Assembly (NCBI GenBank): GCA_033060915.1
Contig: CM065378.1
Coordinates: 6,300,001-6,364,000 of the forward strand
Direction of reading: 5' to 3'
DNA length: 64,000 bases
Source: Euryodendron excelsum
Taxonomy: Eukaryota > Streptophyta > Magnoliopsida > Ericales > Pentaphylacaceae
Shown here: positions 1 through 12,100 of the stretch, one piece after another
Numbering within the stretch: the stretch's first letter is position 1
Layout of the letters: each line of letters starts with the position of its first letter
The notes under the pieces: generated by a model
Database searches by the model: none
Told to the model about the DNA's origin: nothing
The model's input: only the letters and a program-made list of their open reading frames with translations
Position numbers and translations under genes: made by a program

Positions 1-110
1 GGCAATTTTTGAAGGCTCTTCCATATTCGCTTACTTCTAGTCAGCTAAGTGCTGTTTCAGAGATTATTTGTGATCTTAAGCAGCCAGTTCCCATGAATCG
101 ACTTTTGCAG
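1..110 (+). CDS. RECG: RECG exon (upstream of motif I)
   Basis: The reading frame starts at base 3 and runs to CTTTTGCAG before a GT donor at 111. It encodes the stretch leading into the helicase core, ending PMNRLLQ, which joins to GDVGCGKT in the next exon exactly as in RecG proteins. The 5' boundary is outside the window. Confidence 0.88.
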
Positions 111-3100
111 GTCTTGGATATATTTTTATTCCCTCCCTTTATTTGTTCTTCGTATCTAACCAATTGTCGTTCCCTAATTGAATTTTTACTTTTGAATTTC
201 TACAGATATTGTGATACTTAGAAGTTGCTGTTTCAGATTTTTTTCTCGCGCTTCTACTTTTATTTTGGGTTCAAGTCTCCTAGTATGAAATTGTTCCATT
301 GCTTGTATTTGTTATTTTGCACACTTTTTTTTTTTTTAGTGTGTGTGTGTCTGTACACCTTAGTTGAAATTGTCTGTCCTGTTTGCATGTCCACATGTGA
401 GACAGACTCACACATGAGGGAGCGTGTTAGATAGTTTGATATACTTCATTGGGCACGTTTCTTAACAGCTTAAATTTTTGGGAGAATTGGAGAATTGATA
501 ATCTAACACAGTGAATTTATACTTATCCTAATTTCTGTACCCTATATTGCATGGACATTTATACTTAGAATTACAGAAAAAGGTGGAAGATGAAGCTCCA
601 CCAATATCATATATGTATTGTATAGTCCTACAACTTGCTTTCTTAGTACTTATTATATATATTTATTTATTTACTTGTTATCTTTATTAGAAATTTTTTC
701 CTATTTAAGAGTTGTCCATTGTATAATTTAATATATGTTTGTTATGCACATGATGTAGTCTTCTGAAGATATTTCAAGATACCTTTGGGGTTGGAGTTGC
801 ATTTCCAATAATTTCGAATGTTGTTAGCTATTAAGAGATCAACTACATAGGTTGTATTAGGGAACATCCACATTGGATGTGCTGACATGGCTCCCTCTTA
901 CAAGTGTGTACTAATAGCAAAGGAAACTTAAACACCCCTACATCCCCACCAACCAAAAAAAAAAAAAAAAATTGAAAAAAAAATCATGGTGTAAAAATGG
1001 AAACAAAAAAATTATAAAGGACTGTTCATCTTCCAGGAGTATGCACGAGGGTTCTAGAGCTTTACCAGGCACCCAGTCTTTTGTATCTGGTAATGAATAT
1101 GATGCAGAACTCCGAATGATTGGTAAGAAAATAGCAGTTAATGACAACTACTTTTCCAAAAAAGTAAAGAATCCTTCACTTCTACTGCTCTTGTGTGGTC
1201 AATGGATATGGTGACAGCAAGTTTTTGTATTTTCTTACAGAAAGTAACATCCTAAGTGAAAAGCATTTGCCTTTGCTCATGTACCTTATGGTTTCTTGAT
1301 TGCCCTAAAAATGCATGTCAAAATCCCTGGGCATGGATCAAACTTTTGTTTCAGTGTATTGTTTCGTCTGGCTTAGAAACGGAAATATTTTTGAAACATG
1401 ATGAAAATAGAGACAAAAATTGGAAACATTTGGAAATATGAATGTAAGTCCATCCATGTGTATTTGTAAAGCTCATAAATTAATAATTGAACATATTTGA
1501 GGGCTGTACAATAATTTACATTAGAAGACACTGTGATAACATTTGAATAGTAGATATTAATTTGTATCAAAACTAGTTAGAAAATCAATTTTAGTAATTA
1601 ATTAATTGAGTTTGAGAGTTAAGTTTATTGTTATAAAATGATTCTAATTTAATGTTGATATTACATGATTGAGAGTTAATGTCGAAGCTACTAGTTGTTT
1701 CGGTATGTTTTGTAGTGTTTCGGGACGTCTCAGTGTATATCATTACGTTAGAGTGGAAATTCCACTAATGTTTGTTTTGGTTCCATAGGAACAGAAATAT
1801 ATCAGTCGTTTTGATGGAAACAATTTCCTTCTCCCTGGGTCTAATATTCTCCCATTCCTACTCTGAATAGATGGGTATGGCTTGCAGTCAAATGCCTTCG
1901 ATGTGTAGTAAGTTAGTAACTGATGATGTGCTTTGGTAGACAACTTGAAGAGATGCCTTTGATGCTCAAAAAATGGGGGCACGACATTATATTACTCAAA
2001 AGTTTGTAGTAGGAACGTCATCCATCCAATTTATTTCTTATCGAGGAGAACTGGGAGGTTTAGTTGCACATTACTTGTGTTGGACAGAGAATGGAAGCAG
2101 TAGAACTGGGGTTTGCACATTACATGAAAAGTGTCCTATATGGAGCTTTGATTTACTAGGTAGGATAGGGATGCTGTTTCCTGCAAAAACTCCAAATAAA
2201 TCTAAGTTTTCAGTGGTTCTGCTACAAGTTATTGGAGGCTAAGTTACCAGGGCAAAAAAAAAAAAAAAAAAAAGAAAAGGAAATAAATGAAAGTGATGGG
2301 CCTTGGCTAAAACAAGATGTGCTATTCCTCAAGATTTGTGTCGTCTATGCCCCACGTTCCCCTCCCCACTCTTTTGTCTGAGGATTTTGGGTTTCTTACC
2401 TTCTTGACCTTTTAGTTTTCCTTCCGGCTTATTTACTTTTATTATATGTTTAGGACGGCAAGCTTTATTGGTAAGCTGTTGGTATCTTAATCTTGATTGT
2501 CCGGGGTTCAAGTTCGCTCGTTGTATTCTCTAGAAGAGAAAAAAGAAAAGAAAAGAAAAAGATATATAAAAAAGTATAGATAGTGTGACTGGTGAAACAC
2601 TCGAGTTGTTGTCCTCCTCTTTCTGTATCTCTCATTATTCTCTGTTTTAATGAATAGTTTTATTACAAGAAAAGAAAAAAAAAGAATAAAGTCATTGACA
2701 CTGATTCCAGTCTACGAGTGAAAAGCTCCAGCTGAGATGTGATCAACTTTTAAGTGTTCTTCTGAAATACATCAAATATTAACTTGACTTGATAATGCTT
2801 TGACTAATGAAAGGAAAGAATTAGTGGAATTCTTATTTTATTTTGTTCTGACAAACTATGGTCATTCTGTTTTTCCAAAGGGGGACGGGATTTAGTGGGA
2901 ATAGTACCCCCCCTAAGTCAATGTTAAGTTTTATGAATGGGCTAGGGTTCTTCTAGATATGGTTGAGTGTGACTAATTTTTTCTTTTAATCAATTCTAGA
3001 ACCTCAGGGCTAGACCTATTAGAATGTATGATTCCATTTACTCCTGTGAACAAACTGATTTCTCTAAAAGCCAACCCATTTGTTTGGGTTTTTTATTAAA

Positions 3101-6100
3101 ATAAATCTGCACTGGAGCAAGGGCTGTGCCCCTAAATCCACCTTTTTGCATTGTACAAGAAAAAAAGTAAGACTGAAAATATTCCTAAGAATCGTGACAA
3201 CATCTTATGAGAGGATTGAAAAAACCACATCTGGCTTGGGGTTTGTTGCATAATGTCAGAATCTGCCTTTTTTTTTTTAGATTTCATTAAGGTTTAACCT
3301 CCATTTAAATTTCTTACCTAGTGGTTAATGTGAATTATGTTCCATGTAAAGGGAAATAGGAAGAAGATAGGACTATAGAATAAGCATGAAATGAGAGGTA
3401 AGAGTGGGAGGTTAATTTACCTGGTAACTATCCTATTTCAATTATATGCTAAAGGATGTCTCCAAAAATACAATGCACAAACATAGCATTCTCTAATTCT
3501 TACCACAACCGCTTGCTTCAATTTCTTCACATACTTACTTGCACTGGCGAAACTTTAGAAATTCTTTACACCTCCTATAGATTTTTGGGTATTTACAATC
3601 CAATATAGTGCGTTGTCCCCTCAAAATTCAAGAAATTTTACCTTGGTCCTTAAAATTTTTTACCTTGGCCCCCCCTTAACACAAATCATGGGTCCGCCAC
3701 TGCTTACTTGCACATGGCATAGCAATCAGTATTTTCAGGAGCATAGTTGTAAGTTATGGATTCCATAAGCTTCTTTTTTTTTTTTCCCTCCCAATTTTAA
3801 TGTTTACTATTTTTTGTCAGTAAGACAGCAAAAGATCTATTTGAGAATGATGAGGAATAAATGAATCATTTTCACTCGAAAAATTGCTGAACTCCTAAAA
3901 AAAATAAAATTGGATTTTCCAGTTACCTAATAATATGTTGAACTGTTGTTTTGAAATGAAGAATTCTTATTTGCCAATATTTTCTAATTGATCTCAATAA
4001 TTTGTTTCTTCTCAGGGTGATGTTGGGTGTGGGAAAACTGTGGTAGCTTTTTTGGCATGTATGGAGGTTATTGGTGCAGGTTATCAGGTAGGTCATGTAA
4101 AATTTTCAATATTGACATTAGGTAGAAATGATATTGCAGATTTTAGTGTCTAATTTGTTTGTTTTCCATAATATATTTTCAGCATTTGGTTTTAGTTTAT
4201 CAACTTTCAACCTTGCTCCATATGTAGATATCTTACAAAATTGAAATTCATTGTTGGAGTACTTGGTTTATTTGTAGGCAGCTTTCATGGTTCCAACTGA
4301 GTTGCTTGCTGTCCAGCACTATGAGCATCTTCTTAATTTGCTAGAGAATTTGGAGCTGGTCCCTTGTAAACCTTCTGTTGCTTTGCTAACGGGCTCAACT
4401 CCATCGAAACAATCACGGCTCATTCGTAAGGCATGTATTGTGATGTAGCACTTATGAATAGTAGACTATGACATATTAAATATATATTTTTTTAATCTTT
4501 TCTACCATTGTTTTGACAGGGTCTCCAGACTGGAGATATCTCATTGGTCATTGGTACCCACAGTTTAATAGCAGAAAATGTGGAATTCTCAGCTTTACGT
4601 ATTGCAGTGGTAGACGAGCAACATCGTTTTGGTGTGATCCAGAGAGGAAGGTTTAACAGCAAGGTGGTTTGGTTTTCACTGGCCTGAGATTATATCTCTG
4701 CTGAATTTCCAAATATATTTGGAGCAGCAAAATAAAGATAACAAAGAAAAAGGGAAAAGAGAATGAAGAACACACTCTAAAAAGGACGAAAGCAGGCAAC
4801 TTTTACCACCTCTGAAATGTCATCCTTATCTAGGAACCCAGAGAACTTGTTTCTTCATATCCACAGACCCTAGACATAGGCAACCTCATTATTAGATCTT
4901 CGTTCAATTATCTTCCAGTTCAGAACTCTTGGGAGTTGGGAGAAGATTCCTGCTATCATCAATTATTTATTGCATGGACTCTTTTAAGATGTATGAAGTA
5001 CCCATGTTGAACACTTGACACTTGGACTCCAACTCTTGGGTAAGGATATGGGTATGGATATGTGTCCAACATGTGTTGTTGGACATTTACCAAACAAAAA
5101 TGTTTAGTAATTCGAGTTTACCAAATAACTATGCATAAAACTCCTGCATTATGCGTGAAATGCTCTATGGGACGTTGTGAACTCTATTTTATCCTAAAAA
5201 TGAAAGAAATATATTAGAAAATATGAGTATTTTGCCGTGTCCTTGGACTTGAGAACTAGACGAATCCGACACTTAGAACATAATGACAAGAAATTAGTGC
5301 TTTAATCAGTCTCTAATTGTGGGTTTCTTCTCCATTCTTGATCCATAAGGGAGGTAACATGAAATAATGGTTAGGTTCAAAGAATGCATAGTTATTAGTG
5401 GAGAGATTGATATGGTGTTGTTAAGGAAAGAAATTGTGATTGAACTTTTCAATATGACTTAAAATATGGAAATTTACAAATGACCTTAGCTAGTGCTGAA
5501 GAGGCACTACTGAATAATTTAGAATCATATTTATTTGAATAGAAACATAGGTGACTAGTACGTGATATTTCTAGTGCTCCTGAAAGGTAGAAAACAAACT
5601 CGATTAGAATGTCATTGCATAACTAATTTTAACTACACAAGTTAAGATGATGACAGCATACAGACTGGAATAAGTCTACTCCCACTACTGTTTCTGTAGT
5701 GTATCAGTTTAGATATTGATGCTCCTTGGATACTTGTGAATATGTATTGAATACTTCACAGATGTATCCATAATTTGAAAGAGATTTCAATTTTGGACAT
5801 GCGGCCAATGCTTCTTGGATGCTCCAGTAAGTTTGACATGTCTTAAACAGTGAGATGTGGCTTTTCTAGATATGATTTGACTATAATTGCAGCAAAAAAC
5901 ATCACACAATCTTTTTACATGGTGATTTTTAAAGAAGAGAAATGGGTTTAAGGCAATTGTGTTGAGTACAGTTCCAAGTTCAAGTTCATGCAACATAACC
6001 CTCAATTTTCACATGGGAGTTTAGAAGCTTAGGAGTAGTTTGTAATTCATTAAATGGTTGTTTGACATAATATGTACTTATGATAATCAGTTTTTTAGCA

Positions 6101-9100
6101 TTCATAGGTATATATGTTAACGTATATACACATTTGGGTTGTGTCCTTGCCATACTTGTATCTTGTTCGACATGTCCTAATAAGGTGATATTCCTATATT
6201 GTGTTTATGTCCTTCATAAATGGTGGTGTCTATGTGGCAATTAGTGTAGTCTGATGAGCCTGAATGATACATCTTCAAGTTGAATATCATTACATTTCAA
6301 TGCACTATGATAATAAGACACGCTATCTTATATTAATATATTTGAATACAATATCATAATGCATTGCAACAACTGCTGCAGGGGAGATTAATCAAATCAA
6401 TCATATTTACTGAGTAGAATTTGAGGGAACTATCATTATGATATCCAATTTGTAGGTGCAGACATAATATTTGTAACTTTCCCATTAGCTTGACTTCAAT
6501 AACAATATGGTGTCATTTTTATTTCAATGGTTAAAGGACTCAACACATAAGACACAAATAACCCCCACTAGTCCCTTTCACCCCAGGCCAGGATTAACAT
6601 ATGCTTATTTAGGCATCTCCAATGATTATATATGTGAATGAATGTTTGTCGCATCCTTTTGAAAGGAGGTCCATTAATTTCATTTTGCTGAAACTTAGTG
6701 CTCAATCACGACTTCATCAGAAAATAATACTCTGATCCTTGGGACTTCTGATTTCGGTTATGCATTTATTCTTGTTGTCACATGACCTGATTGAAGCTTC
6801 TTCCCCTGCAGTTATATTATAACTCTATAAGTTCAAGATTGGATGCTAGTAGTTCAGATGGCTCTTTCAAAGGTGATGTCCTCATGGCCCCTCATGTTCT
6901 TGCGATGTCAGCCACTCCAATCCCAAGGACGCTTGCTCTTGCTTTGTTTGGGGACATGTCCCTGACACAAGTATGTTAAGTATACCATCCTGCTTTATAT
7001 TTAGTAGGGTGCTACTCAGTTCCTTGTCATGGTTGAATGAACGTTCATAAAGTGACAGTTTGCAAAATTTTAACAATGGTAGAAAAATCCAATTTTGGCA
7101 TGCTAGGAAATAATGCTGACCTATTGAAATAAATTGAGATCCTTCACGACATCAGAATGGGCCCAGTGTTTGTCTCTGGAGTTCCTTTGACCTTTCCTTA
7201 TTTATTTATTTTTTTTGTGATGCCTAGAGAGGGTTTTCGGTTTATTGATGAAAAGGACAGTTATTTACTTTTCCATTTTTACGGTTTGTCATTTTTTTGT
7301 TGACTCCATGAATTTTGGATATTCTCTCTGTCTCACCCATATATATATATATTTTATTTTTTAATGAAGTATTGAAGGCTAGAGAAGGATGCATATGACA
7401 AGGTTTAGCTGCATGTTAAAGCATATAGATCGAGGACTTGAGAGTAATAACTTATCTCCAGCTTGGATTTTACTGGAAATATTGTGCTATTCTAATTGAA
7501 TTGAGTTTCTTATCATATATTATTTTGGTTACTATTTGTTCTTATGCTTGATGATGCAGTGGTTACTGTCTACTGATAGATTTTCTTTGTTGCTTAAAAT
7601 GACAGATAACTGATTTACCACCTGGGAGACTACCTGTAGAAACTTGCATCATTGAAGGAAACGAAAGTGGCATTGAGAGGGTCTACCAGGTGAGTGTTTT
7701 CCTTGTCATATATAAAGAATGTTGTCATGTATTACTTATAGAGAAAATACTTTAGGTTTACACTCCTTTTCTCCAAAGTGTTTTAAGATATTGTTCTTGT
7801 AAGAGACCTATAGGAGGAGGAGGGAGGTGGTGTGGTGTTGGAGGGGGGGCAGGGAGTGTCAGGTAAAGCATGGCACCCCCAAAATTTTGGTTGTACTCAT
7901 AGATAGAGAATGAATCTTCTTCTTCTACTTTCATAAGTAGAAGAAACACTAAAGGTCCCCATACTGTTGTGCAAAATATACCAAAGCTTGAGGAAAGAAA
8001 GCTCCAAATAAAAAACTTTCAACACATAGAAGATCACCGAAAGATTCTTAAAAGGAAATATTCCCTGAAAGCCAAAAGTAAAGATCACTACCAATGCACC
8101 TTTAGAAGAAGGAGAAGGAATGGAACAGTGTTCTAGGCCTGCCTACACCTATTACGGATACAACCCTGTTGCCAAATTCTTGACACCTCTCTAGAAATAA
8201 CTGATATGAAGAACAGAGGTAGAGGAAGTGAGGATAGATAAAATAGGGACTAGAGTTAAACATAGAAGAAGAGTACCTTTTACGAGGAGTGCTCTCCTTT
8301 ATTTATACCATTACTTAAAAAGCAAGATTACAAATTTACTCTTATTATTTTTAATAACTAAAATATCTATAAACAAGACAACCAAAAGGGGCGGTTCTTT
8401 AAAAAACAAAGCAAATTCAATGGAGCTCAATGTGAAAATTGATCTCCTCAATGAAACTTACCGAAGTTACTGAAGATTCACTAAAATTTCCTTTACACCA
8501 TAAATGAAAACTATCCATCAGAAAATCCTTAAGCTTATGTACTTTACACCCTTTGGGTCTTAAAAAATGCACCTATTTCTTTCACTCCACAAACATCACA
8601 TGACATGTAAAGGAGCCAACCTCTAGGCTTTCCTCCTGTTTTTCCACCTGCAACCACTTCCCAACAAGCTAAAAACTGCATAACTGAGTGCAGCATAGCC
8701 CACTGAATACCAAACACCACCATCAACATATCCCATAGATCCTTCGCAATATCACAATGCATCAACTATCAACTATAACCTTCGCCTTCTGACACATACA
8801 ACACCCATTAGGAAGTCTGAAACCCCTCTTGACCAAATTATCCATGGGTAATATAATCTACAGCACCAAATTATCCGTGGTTAATATAGTCTAAAGCTGC
8901 AGTCCAATCAAAGAATACCACTTGCAAGATAGAAAGGAACTTATCCACTGCCTCCGACCCCCAATCCTAAAAGCTCTGGTAAATTGTGGTTTCCACACAA
9001 ACCACAACTGGAAATCTTCAAGTAATCCACTACCAATGCACCTTTGCTAGAAAAGAATTCTTCTACCATTCCTTAGAACTAACTCCACATACTTATACAA

Positions 9101-12100
9101 CCCAGGCCATCCATTTCTGATTCCTTTCCATAAGCTGACGCCATACAGATTCGAAACTTCTTTGGATGACCATCCCTTAGATTCCACCCCAACCTTGCAT
9201 TCAATCACCCTCCACCGAAGATGACCCTCCTCTTGAGCATAACGCCATAACCGTTTGCCAAAAAAGGCCACATTGAATTGCCTAAATTGCTGAATACCAA
9301 GCCCCCCGTTATCTTTTGGAATACTAACTCTTTTCCCTCCGACAAGATGATACTTAAACTCATCCCCCATTCCACCCCATAAGAAATTACTTTGGAGTTT
9401 GTTTAGCCTCCTCACCACAGATACCAGAAAATTAAATGTTAAGAGTTTATTTCTTCTTAAGATTTAAGGATAGTTGTGTAATCTTATTATGTTTTGACTC
9501 ATCTATATATAAACGCTAAGTTATAGGGATTACTTTATGTAACCCTAAACATACTCTTTTCTTCTTCAACTTCTCTCTCTTTTCTTTTTCTTTAACCCTA
9601 ATTTATACTTCAACTTGGAAGAAGAAATAAACTCTCTAACAGTACAGAGAGACATGAAGAAGGTAGGGGACTTGAAAGAGTACTTTTAACCAAACTGACC
9701 TTTTTGCCCTTCGACAAATAATTCCTCTTCCATCTTGCCAGCCTTTTTTTGAATGGTTCAACCACACGATACCACACCTAAGTGGCTTTAAAGGTTACAG
9801 CAAGAGGGTGCCCTAAATACTTTGAGGGAAATGAGTGAACTCTAAAACCCAGAGCATCTACCATATCGCGAATGTTTGCCACCTGGCCTATACTAATAAG
9901 CTCACTCTTGCCTATGTTGACTTTCAATCCTGAAACTGCTTCAAAACGAATAAGCACACACTGTAACTACTTCAATAACTCCACTTCACAGCAAACAGGA
10001 GATGCGTCACTGACACTCCTTCCTCCTTCCTCTCCTCTCCTCTCCTATGCGACTCAGCTTAAAAACCTTAATCATGCCTCTTTGCTCTGGACGCCTCAAC
10101 AATTCTACTATGCGCTTCCATCGCAATGATAAAAAGAAAGGGGTAACAAATCTCCTTGTCTTAAACCCCTAGAGCAAGCAACAAGACCTGAAGGACTACC
10201 ATTAATTAACATAGAGAATCTTATCCTCGATGTGCACCAACCAATCCATTTCCTCTCAAACCCATCCTTTCCATCACATAGCAAGAAACCCCAATGAACA
10301 TGATCATATTCTATCATAACAACTCATTGTTACGATATGTTTTCATGGAAACATTAGAATTTTGATATTCTACTAATATTTCCTTTACGATATGTTTTCA
10401 TGGAAACATTAGAATTTTGATATTCTACTAATATTTCCTTTCGGTTTCCAAGAAACAGAAACTTTTCGGTTGATTCGATGAAAACAAAAGGAAACTTTGT
10501 TCCTTACCCCTCATAAAAAAAGATTGGCAGCAACGTACCTTGTCCTTGTGGTCATCTTACCAAGCTGCATCAAAAAACCCAATAATGTGAATAGAATAAG
10601 AAGGCGTAAACACTAGGCCCCTTCCAGGAGCTTCCTTAAGATATCTTAAACAAGACGTTTAACCTCCTAATGCTCGTTGTGGATTTTCCATAAACTTACA
10701 ACCCCAACAAAGAAGGATATATCAGCTCTTGTCATGGTTAATTATATAAATTTTCCTTCAAGCTGTTTATACCTAGTGGGGTCATCAAAATTGTTTATCT
10801 TTATTAAACCTCACATTAGGATCCATTGGTGTATCAACTGGTCTGTTTATGTATGAGCTTTTTAAAATATATTTTAAGACTTTTATTTAACACATTTAAA
10901 TATGTAGAATGTGGAAATTGAATTTTTATTTGTTGTGGTGTCCCTGCCATTTCATTTCTGGATTTTTTTTGAAAATTGCCGTGTTGTAGTGTTTGTGTCT
11001 TGTCATATCTGTTTCCCATGTCGATATCCATGCTTCTTAGAGTGAATATATTCTCTATTTTTTTTTTATTTTCTTTTTTGAAATCTTATCTAATGTAGAT
11101 TTTGTTTTTAGATGATGATGGATGAGCTAGAAGCAGGAGGAAAAGCATATCTAGTGTATCCTGTCATTGAGCAATCTGAGCAACTGCCTCAGCTTCGTGC
11201 TGCGTCAGCCGAACTTGAAACTATATGCAATAGGTTTGAAGGTTACAACTGTGGGTTGTTACATGGAAAAATGAAGAGTGACGAGAAAGATGAAGCATTG
11301 AGACGATTTAGATCTGGAGAAATACATATACTGCTTTCTACTCAAGTAATTGAGATTGGTGTTGATGTTCCAGATGCATCCATGATGATCGTTATGAATG
11401 CCGAGAGATTCGGAATAGCTCAACTACACCAACTTAGGGGACGAGTTGGACGTGGAGTAAGGAAGTCTAAGTGTGTTTTGTTAGGATCCACATCCAATAG
11501 CCTAAACCGGTTGAAGGTGCTGGAGAAGTCATCAGATGGTTTTTACCTAGCAAACATGGACCTTATTCTCCGTGGACCTGGTGACTTGCTTGGTAAGAAA
11601 CAGTCAGGACACCTTCCAGAGTTTCCTATTGCCAGGCTAGAGATAGACGGAAATATTCTACAAGAAGCACATCTTGCCGCACTGGTAAATACGATTCCTT
11701 TAAACTACCTCTTTTTTAAAAAATTCTTAATGATGTTTTTAATCGAGACATTTATAAAACTTCTAATTTCAAGTAAAATATATATACACTGTTATTTGTG
11801 TGCATTTATTGTTTTTGGTGTTATATGTTTGTCAATATTGAAAACTTATGTGGGATTATTTCTGTGGTCATCAAGTCCACTTGATGGTACATAACTAGGC
11901 CTACATATAATCACATATATATACAGATATGTTACATATATATGGTCATTTAGTCTTGTGGACCTTTGTATGCAAATGTATCTGAAAACATTGACTGCAA
12001 ATTTCACTTGTGAAAAAAACAGCATTCACAGTAATATGTGCTGACAATTAAACTTCATGCTTTTACCCAAACCTTACACGTTAATTTTCTTAAACATAAA

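Larger units (their letters stand above)
111..4015 (+). other. RECG intron (3.9 kb) with repeat insertions
   Basis: This AT-rich intron holds poly-A/T tracts, a possible tRNA-derived SINE (about 2450-2690) and an hAT-like MITE (3542-3702). No open frame in it resembles a protein. The stretch 1370-1980 is rich in GAAAC/GGAAAC motifs resembling 10430-10500 in another intron of the same gene, possibly remnants of one repeat family. Confidence 0.7.
7690..11111 (+). other. RECG intron (3.4 kb) hosting a LINE fragment
   Basis: This intron has a GTGAGT donor and TTTTTAG acceptor. Most of it is an antisense L1-like LINE fragment (8540-10317) split by a small solo LTR (9437-9641), followed by a perfect 55-bp tandem duplication at 10331-10440. 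About 7760-8480 and 10500-11100 show nothing recognisable apart from low-complexity tracts. Confidence 0.7.

Noticed and set aside
2461..2530. tRNA gene
   Set aside because: Only box A/B-like motifs are present; no cloverleaf with acceptor stem could be drawn, so a SINE is the better guess.
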